This document shows positions 58,641 through 64,000 of a stretch of DNA of 64,000 nucleotides, in pieces. Within the stretch, counting starts at the first letter, position 1, and every line of letters begins with the position of its first letter. Both the position numbers and the translations under genes were made by a program. Source of the DNA: Vibrio navarrensis (lineage in GTDB: Bacteria; Pseudomonadota; Gammaproteobacteria; Enterobacterales; Vibrionaceae); assembly GCF_015767675.1 (NCBI RefSeq), contig NZ_CP065218.1:1054001-1118000 (forward strand), written 5' to 3'. The notes beneath the pieces were generated by a model. It saw only the letters and a list, made by a program, of their open reading frames with translations, did no database searches and was not told the origin of the DNA.

Positions 58641-59381
58641 ATGAAAAAGGTCGCTTTGATCACCGGATCAAAAGGCGGAATTGGTTCTGCAATCTCTTCT
58701 CAACTTGTACAAGATGGCTATCGCGTAGTGGCTACTTATTTCACAGGTAACTATCAATGTGCGCTAGATTGGTTTAACGAAAAAGGCTTTACCGAAGAGC
58801 AAGTGCGCTTGTTTGAGCTTGATGTAACGAACACCCAAGAGTGTGCTGAGCGTTTGAGCCAACTCCTTGAAGAGGAAGGCACCATTGACGCCGTCATCAA
58901 TAACGCGGGTATCACTCGTGATGGTGTGTTCAAAAAGATGAGAGCAGAGGCGTGGCATGATGTCATTAATACTAATCTCAACAGTGTGTTTAATGTGACG
59001 CAACCGCTTTTCTCCGCCATGTGTGAAAAAGGTAATGGCCGCGTTATCAACATCTCCTCCGTAAATGGGTTAAAAGGTCAATTTGGCCAGACTAACTACT
59101 CTGCAGCAAAAGCCGGCATGATCGGATTCTCCAAAGCATTGGCGCTGGAAGGGGCTAGAAATGGTGTCACGGTCAACGTGATTGCGCCTGGATACACATT
59201 GACGCCAATGGTTGAGCAGATGAATCCGGAAGTACTTGAAAACATCAAGGCTCAGATTCCAATGCGTCGCCTAGCTACGCCAGATGAGATTGCTAAAGCG
59301 GTCTCTTTTCTAATGAGTGACGCAGGTGCGTATATCACGGGTGAGACACTGTCGGTCAACGGCGGCTTATACATGCATTAA
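58641..59381 (+). CDS. phaB: Acetoacetyl-CoA reductase (NADPH)
   Basis: 246 residues, short-chain dehydrogenase fold. Nucleotide motif ITGSKGGIGSAIS (7-19), NNAGITRDGVFKKM (about 88-101), and catalytic Ser/Tyr/Lys in NISSVNG and NYSAAKAGM. C-terminal TGETLSVNGGLYMH is typical of PhaB. It makes (R)-3-hydroxybutyryl-CoA for polymer synthesis. First gene of phaB-A-P-C. Confidence 0.95.
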   Translation: MKKVALITGSKGGIGSAISSQLVQDGYRVVATYFTGNYQCALDWFNEKGFTEEQVRLFELDVTNTQECAERLSQLLEEEGTIDAVINNAGITRDGVFKKMRAEAWHDVINTNLNSVFNVTQPLFSAMCEKGNGRVINISSVNGLKGQFGQTNYSAAKAGMIGFSKALALEGARNGVTVNVIAPGYTLTPMVEQMNPEVLENIKAQIPMRRLATPDEIAKAVSFLMSDAGAYITGETLSVNGGLYMH

Positions 59382-59393
59382 AGGATCAACCTA

Positions 59394-60602
59394 ATGGAAA
59401 AAGTATACATTGTCGCCGCTAAACGTACCCCAATCGGTTCATTTGGTGGTGCGTTAAAAAATACCTCAGCGGGCGAGTTAGCGGCGGTTGCGATCAAAGG
59501 TGCGTTGGCGCAAGCTAAGGTCGATGTCGAACATATCGACGAAGTCATTGTGGGCAACGTGGTGAGTGCAGGTCAAGGAATGGGTGTTGGACGCCAAGCC
59601 TCTGTTTATGCAGGTATTCCCGCCAGTGTCCCTGCCTATACATTAAATATGGTGTGTGGCAGCGGGATGAAAACCGTGATGGATGCCGCTTCGCATATCC
59701 GAAGCGGTGATGCCGAGATTGTCGTTGCGGCTGGGGTTGAAGTGATGTCGCAGATCCCATTTGCAATGCCGGGTAGTGTGCGTGACGGCAACAAGATGGG
59801 TCATCTATCGATGCAAGATTTGCTCATCGCAGATGGCTTGACCGATGTGTTCAATCAATATCACATGGGTGTGACGGCGGAAAATGTCGCCAAACAGGTA
59901 GGTATTAGCCGCGAAATGCAAGATCAATACGCGCTTGCGAGTCAGCAAAAAGCCGTTGCCGCGATCGAAGCTGGCAAATTTAAGCAAGAAATTGTTCCGG
60001 TTGAAGTCAAGCAACGTCGCGAGACAGTTTTGTTTGATACCGACGAATATCCCAAAGCCAATGCGACGTTGGAAGGACTGAAAGGTCTTCGTCCCGCATT
60101 TGACAAAGAAGGTAGTGTGACAGCGGGAAATGCTTCTGGCATTAACGATGGCGCGAGCGCGATTATTTTGGCTTCAGAACACGCAGTGAAAACCTATGGC
60201 TTGCAGCCTTTAGCGGAAGTTGTGAGCTACGCGCAGTCTGGATTAGCGCCTGAAATTATGGGTCTTGGCCCCGTTGAAGCGGTAAGCAAAGCGTTGGCGA
60301 AAGCGCAACTGTCAACCGATGACATTGATGTGTATGAACTCAATGAAGCCTTTGCAGCTCAGGCACTTGGCGTTATTCACAAGTTGGCAGAGCAACATCA
60401 GGTATCGGTTGCTTCCATTCAAGATAAAGCAAACCTTAACGGTGGCGCGATTGCATTGGGGCATCCACTAGGAGCGTCTGGTAACCGTATTTTGGTTACA
60501 TTGATTCACGAGCTGCACAAACAAGATGGTCAGTTTGGTGTGGCTTCGTTGTGCGTCGGCGGTGGTATGGGTACTGCCGTGATAGTGAAAACAGTTAAGT
60601 AA
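59394..60602 (+). CDS. phaA: Acetyl-CoA acetyltransferase (beta-ketothiolase)
   Basis: 402 residues. Thiolase motifs are complete: active-site Cys in NMVCGSGMKTVMDA (about 88), NGGAIALGHPLGASGNRIL with the His (about 352) and the second Cys in SLCVGGGMGTAV (about 386). It condenses two acetyl-CoA to acetoacetyl-CoA. It starts 12 nt after phaB. Confidence 0.95.
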   Translation: MEKVYIVAAKRTPIGSFGGALKNTSAGELAAVAIKGALAQAKVDVEHIDEVIVGNVVSAGQGMGVGRQASVYAGIPASVPAYTLNMVCGSGMKTVMDAASHIRSGDAEIVVAAGVEVMSQIPFAMPGSVRDGNKMGHLSMQDLLIADGLTDVFNQYHMGVTAENVAKQVGISREMQDQYALASQQKAVAAIEAGKFKQEIVPVEVKQRRETVLFDTDEYPKANATLEGLKGLRPAFDKEGSVTAGNASGINDGASAIILASEHAVKTYGLQPLAEVVSYAQSGLAPEIMGLGPVEAVSKALAKAQLSTDDIDVYELNEAFAAQALGVIHKLAEQHQVSVASIQDKANLNGGAIALGHPLGASGNRILVTLIHELHKQDGQFGVASLCVGGGMGTAVIVKTVK

Positions 60603-60641
60603 TTCGATTAATAACCTCTACATTTCGTTAGGAGATAAACC

Positions 60642-60989
60642 ATGTACACGGATTTTTTCAAAACTTTTACTGATCAAACAGAGAAAAACCTACAACCTTA
60701 CTTCAAGTTCAACAAGCTGGTAACGAAAAACGTTGAAGTTCTGACTGAACTGCAACTAAACGCGATTCGCACCTACAGCGAAATGGGTTTGGCGCAAATG
60801 AAAGCGGCATCTGAAATTAAAGATGTTACTTCACTGGCCACATTTAACAGTCAGCAACTGGGTGTATTGACTAAGCTATCTCAGCAAATGCTGGACGACA
60901 GCAACAAGCTGCAAGCGATCGCCAAAGAGTTCAAAGACGATGTTGAAAAGATGACTTCGGAAAATATCAAAACAGTTACACCTGCGTAA
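60642..60989 (+). CDS. phaP: Phasin (granule-associated protein)
   Basis: 115 residues, almost all helix: YTDFFKTFTDQTEKNLQPYF, TELQLNAIRTYSEMGLAQMK, and a C-terminal amphipathic part. This is the phasin_2-type family that coats PHB granules. AGGAGAT precedes the ATG. A strong terminator follows immediately, so it should be the most abundant product of the operon. Confidence 0.9.
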   Translation: MYTDFFKTFTDQTEKNLQPYFKFNKLVTKNVEVLTELQLNAIRTYSEMGLAQMKAASEIKDVTSLATFNSQQLGVLTKLSQQMLDDSNKLQAIAKEFKDDVEKMTSENIKTVTPA

Positions 60990-61003
60990 TTTGTTCTGTG
61001 TTC

Positions 61004-61030
61004 ACGCCGCCTATCTAGGCGGCGTTTTTT
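61004..61030 (+). terminator. Intra-operon terminator between phaP and phaC
   Basis: ACGCCGCCTA / TAGGCGGCGT, a perfect 10-bp stem with a 2-nt central spacing, followed by TTTTT. It lies 15 nt after the phaP stop and 21 nt before phaC, whose own ribosome-binding site (TAAGGGAG) is retained. Confidence 0.9.
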
Positions 61031-61050
61031 CCGAGTAAGGGAGTATCATT

Positions 61051-62823
61051 ATGTTGCAACACTTCTTTTCGGACTATCTTGTAAAGCTCCAAGAGACCAA
61101 TCAAAAATGGTGGCAAGACTTTGAAGCAAGCAAGGCAGCCGTCAATTCTCCTTTGAACAAGGCAATGCAAGAAGTGAACTTTGAGGATGCGGCAAGATTT
61201 GTTGAAAAAGCGGCAAATCAGCCTGCAGCATTGCTGAAGTTGCAGACGCAGTGGTGGGAACAACAACTGCAAATTTGGCAAAATGTGGCGCTTTCCGGCA
61301 ACACTCAAAGTGTTATTGAAGCTGAGCAGGGAGACAAACGTTTCTCTAATGAAGCTTGGCAAGCAGAAGCGATGTACAGCTTCATCAAACAGTCCTACCT
61401 TCTGTTTAGCAAAACGTACATGGATACCATCGACGCCATTGAAGGGCTCGATGAGAAAACCAAAGAACGTATCACTTTTTTCTCTCGCCAAGCGATTAAC
61501 GCGCTTTCACCATCGAATTTTATCGCAACCAACCCTGAGTTGCTTAAGCTAACGATTGAGAAGAATGGCGAAAATCTGCTCACCGGATTAGAGCTACTCA
61601 AAGAGGATGTGGCTGCGAGTGCGGACATCCTTAAAATTCGCATGACCAACAATAATGCGTTCCGTCTCGGCGCCGATATTGCGACCACGCCAGGTGATGT
61701 GGTTTATCAGAATGAACTCTTTGAGTTGATTCAATATCGCCCCATGACAGAGCAAGTCAATGCCACCCCGCTGCTGATCGTCCCGCCGTTTATCAATAAA
61801 TACTACATCCTTGATTTAACCGCTAAGAACTCGATGGTTCGCTGGCTTTTAGAGCAAGGCCACAGTGTATTTATGATCTCTTGGCGTAACCCTGGTCTAG
61901 CGCAGGCGAACGTTGAGTTTGGCGATTACGTGACCGAGGGTGTGGTCAAAGCGGTGACCGCAATTGAAGAGATCACGGGTCAAGAAGAGATCAACGCAGC
62001 AGGTTATTGCATTGGTGGTACGGTGCTGGCGTGTACGGTGGGTTACTACGCGGCGAAGCGGATGAAAAAACGCATCAAGTCGGCGACCTTTTTCACCACG
62101 CTTTTGGATTTCTCTCAGCCAGGCGAAGTAGGTGCTTACATTAACGACACCATCATCAGTGCAATTGAAGCGCAAAATACCGCTAAGGGTTATATGGATG
62201 GTCGTTCGCTCAGTGTGACATTCAGTTTGCTGCGGGAAAATAGCTTGTACTGGAACTACTACGTGGATAACTACCTCAAAGGCAGTAGTCCGGTGGATTT
62301 CGATCTTCTGTACTGGAATAGCGACAGCACCAACGTTGCCGCAACAACGCACAATTTCATGTTGCGTGAACTGTATCTCAACAACAAGTTGGTTGAGGAA
62401 CGTGGTGTCAAGGTTGGCGGAGTGTGGATCGATCTGAATAAGATCCGCATCCCAAGCTACTTTATCTCGACTAAGGAAGATCATATCGCCTTATGGCAAG
62501 GAACCTATCGCGGTGCTTTGAATATGGGCGGGAATAAAACCTTCGTTCTGGGCGAGTCTGGGCACATTGCAGGTATTGTTAATCATCCGGCGAAAAACAA
62601 GTATGGTTATTGGCTGAATGACAATCTTGATGAGTCGGCAGAAGAGTGGCTGAGTAATGCACAGCGCAAAGACGGCTCTTGGTGGACGCATTGGGATCAA
62701 TGGCTACTGCAGTACAATCCGCAAGAAAAAGTCGCACCTTATCGACAAGGTTCTGAACTCAACCCCATCCTCAAAGAGGCACCGGGTGAGTACGTTAAGC
62801 AAGTCCTACCTATTTTAGAATAA
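61051..62823 (+). CDS. phaC: Class I polyhydroxyalkanoate synthase
   Basis: 590 residues, the class I length. The alpha/beta-hydrolase core begins with LLIVPPFINKYYILDL; the catalytic cysteine is in GYCIGGT (about 320), replacing the lipase serine, and the Asp and His are in STKEDHIALW and GESGHIAGIVN. The N-terminal 200 residues (WWQDFEASKAAVN, WWEQQLQIWQNV) are typical of PhaC. It polymerises 3-hydroxybutyryl-CoA on granules. Confidence 0.96.
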   Translation: MLQHFFSDYLVKLQETNQKWWQDFEASKAAVNSPLNKAMQEVNFEDAARFVEKAANQPAALLKLQTQWWEQQLQIWQNVALSGNTQSVIEAEQGDKRFSNEAWQAEAMYSFIKQSYLLFSKTYMDTIDAIEGLDEKTKERITFFSRQAINALSPSNFIATNPELLKLTIEKNGENLLTGLELLKEDVAASADILKIRMTNNNAFRLGADIATTPGDVVYQNELFELIQYRPMTEQVNATPLLIVPPFINKYYILDLTAKNSMVRWLLEQGHSVFMISWRNPGLAQANVEFGDYVTEGVVKAVTAIEEITGQEEINAAGYCIGGTVLACTVGYYAAKRMKKRIKSATFFTTLLDFSQPGEVGAYINDTIISAIEAQNTAKGYMDGRSLSVTFSLLRENSLYWNYYVDNYLKGSSPVDFDLLYWNSDSTNVAATTHNFMLRELYLNNKLVEERGVKVGGVWIDLNKIRIPSYFISTKEDHIALWQGTYRGALNMGGNKTFVLGESGHIAGIVNHPAKNKYGYWLNDNLDESAEEWLSNAQRKDGSWWTHWDQWLLQYNPQEKVAPYRQGSELNPILKEAPGEYVKQVLPILE

Positions 62824-62830
62824 CCAGCTC

Positions 62831-62861
62831 AATGCGCTACGGCTCTTCGTAGCGCATTTTC
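62831..62861 (+). terminator. pha operon terminator
   Basis: AATGCGCTACG / CGTAGCGCATT, an 11-bp stem with GCTCTT loop, then TTC. Confidence 0.85.
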
Positions 62862-62879
62862 TCAACGCCCATCAAATTT

Positions 62880-63049
62880 ATCTAAATCATGCAAAAACTG
62901 CGCAAATTTACCAGCACAAACGTATTTTACCTCTGTTTGCTGGCAAAGAAGCGGTGACCAAAGCGCAACAGGTGCAAGGTATTCAGGTGAAGAAAACGGG
63001 CTACAGCGATTTTTATCAGTTATGGATTGGTGACCAGCAGCAAGGTTAA
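62880..63049 (+). pseudogene. Possible gene remnant without a start codon
   Basis: A plus-strand frame stays open to a TAA at 63049 and encodes a protein-like tail: AQIYQHKRILPLFAGKEAVT, KAQQVQGIQVKKTGYSDFYQ, LWIGDQQQG. There is no in-frame ATG, GTG or TTG that gives a sensible start, and upstream the frame runs through the pha terminator. It may be the 3' end of a deleted gene. A terminator follows at 63089. Confidence 0.35.
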
Positions 63050-63088
63050 ATCATACTCACGGAGCCACTTTGAGCTCTCTGCACAAAA

Positions 63089-63123
63089 ACACCAAACGAG
63101 CGATCGTTTGGTGTTTTGTTTTC
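63089..63123. terminator. Bidirectional terminator
   Basis: ACACCAAACGA / TCGTTTGGTGT, an 11-bp stem, with TTTGTTTTC on the plus side and TTTTTGTGC on the minus side. It would end the nap operon on the minus strand. Confidence 0.88.
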
Positions 63124-63148
63124 GAAACAGAGCTAGGTCGAGACGAGC

Positions 63149-63283
63149 TCAGAGCTCTTTGTCTTTGCTAAGTGACAGCAGCCATAGTGAAATGGCGGCC
63201 ACGCCAGCAAAGCCAGCTAAAATAATTACGGGCATGGCACTGTAGCCGAGAACATGCCAAATAACCGATTCTAATGTACTCAT
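63149..63283 (-). CDS. NapE/TorE-like small membrane protein
   Basis: 44 residues: MSTLESVIWHVLGYSAMPVI, then ILAGFAGVAAISLWLLSLSK. A single membrane span sits between a short acidic N-terminus and a charged end. The size, layout and position in a nap operon fit the NapE/TorE family, inner-membrane subunits of periplasmic nitrate or TMAO reductase systems with unclear function. GGAGAAC lies 7 nt before the ATG, and the gene starts 11 nt after napC. Confidence 0.7.
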   Translation of the reverse strand: MSTLESVIWHVLGYSAMPVIILAGFAGVAAISLWLLSLSKDKEL

Positions 63284-63294
63284 GCTTGTTCTCC

Positions 63295-63870
63295 TTATTG
63301 CCAGCCGTCAACGCCGTGCATATCAGGCAGTTTGTGGGCAATGCCTTTGTGACAATCGACACAGGTTTTTTCACCCGAAGCCAGCGCGGTGGAGTGTTGG
63401 CTGGCACTGCGTTCGCTCTGTTCGGAGAAGTCCATGAACTCAAACTGGTGGCAGTTGCGACACTCTAACGAATCATTCCCTTTCAGCCGCGCCCATTCAC
63501 GCTCAGCCAGATGCGCGCGACGTGCTTGGAATTTCTCCGGTGTATCAATATTGCCCATGAAGTGGGCGAACAGCTCTTTGGACGCCTGTACTTTGCGCAC
63601 GATTTTGTCTGTCCACTCGTGCGGTACGTGGCAATCAGAGCAGATCGCACGCACCCCAGAGCGGTTCGAGTAGTGAATGGTTTCTTGGATTTCCGCCACA
63701 ATCGGGGCGTGGCAACCCGAGCAGAACGCTTCGCTGTTGGTCGCTTCCATCCCAGTGTTAAATGCGCCCCAAAACAGCAGACCGCCAGCAAATCCCATAA
63801 ACAGCAGCACACCAGCGGCCGCTTTGCTCGGCGTGCTTAGTCGCTTCCAAAACGCTTTCAATATTTTCAT
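63295..63870 (-). CDS. napC: Tetraheme cytochrome c NapC
   Basis: 191 residues. One N-terminal membrane helix (about 17-38) and four CxxCH haem sites: CSGCH, CSDCH, CRNCH and CVDCH. This is the NapC/NirT family quinol dehydrogenase, which passes electrons from menaquinol or ubiquinol to NapB and the catalytic NapA in the periplasm. GAGG precedes the ATG. It starts 30 nt after napB. Confidence 0.95.
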   Translation of the reverse strand: MKILKAFWKRLSTPSKAAAGVLLFMGFAGGLLFWGAFNTGMEATNSEAFCSGCHAPIVAEIQETIHYSNRSGVRAICSDCHVPHEWTDKIVRKVQASKELFAHFMGNIDTPEKFQARRAHLAEREWARLKGNDSLECRNCHQFEFMDFSEQSERSASQHSTALASGEKTCVDCHKGIAHKLPDMHGVDGWQ

Positions 63871-63900
63871 AGATAGCCTCTTCGTTTCAATAATTGGCTA

Positions 63901-64000
63901 CTACTTACGCAGTGAGTCAACGCGTTCAAATTCATTCTCGACCAGCGGTTTAGCGCTCGCCTGAGGCACGTGGCACTGAAGGCAGAAGTAGCGACGCGGC
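63901..64000 (-). CDS. napB: Diheme cytochrome NapB, C-terminal end (5' part outside window)
   Basis: The last 33 codons read PRRYFCLQCHVPQASAKPLV, then ENEFERVDSLRK and stop. The CLQCHVPQ haem site followed by AKPLVEN is the known NapB C-terminus. NapB is the small electron-transfer subunit of periplasmic nitrate reductase. It is upstream of napC in the same operon. Confidence 0.93.
   Translation of the reverse strand, partial: PRRYFCLQCHVPQASAKPLVENEFERVDSLRK

Overview
The window is a piece of a Vibrio genome. The evidence is the vibrio-type 16S and 23S rRNA, luxPQ, a Qrr small RNA with a sigma-54 promoter and LuxO-type sites, and a vemP-secD2-secF2 locus. The set luxPQ, phaBAPC, secDF2 and nap is typical of the small chromosome (chromosome II) of vibrios, so that is the likely replicon (inference). 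The species is not resolved. The protein set recalls the V. vulnificus/navarrensis group, but the V3 region of the 16S looks more like the V. cholerae/fluvialis type.

Layout. 1-10000: metabolic genes under RNA control. These are ribB behind an FMN riboswitch, sgrR with a divergent SgrS/SgrT-like locus, a hydrolase and a HAD phosphatase, a TetR regulator, an orphan sRNA candidate, a PAP2 phosphatase, thiD behind a TPP riboswitch, and a bacterial TrmY homologue. 10015-16108: a complete rRNA operon (16S, tRNA-Glu, tRNA-Lys, tRNA-Val, 23S, 5S, tRNA-Ser) with tandem promoters. 16156-21566: an integrase remnant next to tRNA-Ser, followed by a nest of four IS630-family pieces, one of them split by a complete IS66 element with an 8-bp target duplication. 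21662-25827: a secreted ParB-like protein, a pentapeptide-repeat protein, a periplasmic carbonic anhydrase, an MscS channel and a small HTH protein.

25887-45926: an AraC regulator, a qrr gene, mgtE, an AraC/MocR chimera, transport genes with local Lrp and LysR regulators, a peroxiredoxin, a second purA with a divergent LysR gene, a long GAPDH, a hybrid sensor kinase, a MATE pump, and the yeeX and yceH families. 45999-53717: an outer-membrane TraF-like protein, the AI-2 receptor pair luxPQ, a PilZ protein, a DMT permease and an Lrp regulator. 54032-58084: an SH3-like anchored protein, then the force-sensing arrest peptide VemP, which is expected to control SecD2F2 through an mRNA hairpin over the secD2 ribosome-binding site. 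58577-62861: the polyhydroxybutyrate operon phaB-phaA-phaP-phaC. 63149-64000: the end of a nap operon (napB, napC and a tiny NapE/TorE-like gene) on the minus strand.

Several parts connect. LuxP/LuxQ feeds the phosphorelay that ends at LuxO and Qrr, and both ends of that circuit lie here. A 15-nt sequence complementary to the Qrr core lies about 220 nt downstream of the araC-like gene next to qrr, on the strand that gene is transcribed from. RNA-level control is dense: two riboswitches, Qrr, an SgrS-like locus, an orphan sRNA, the VemP switch and an intra-operon terminator before phaC.
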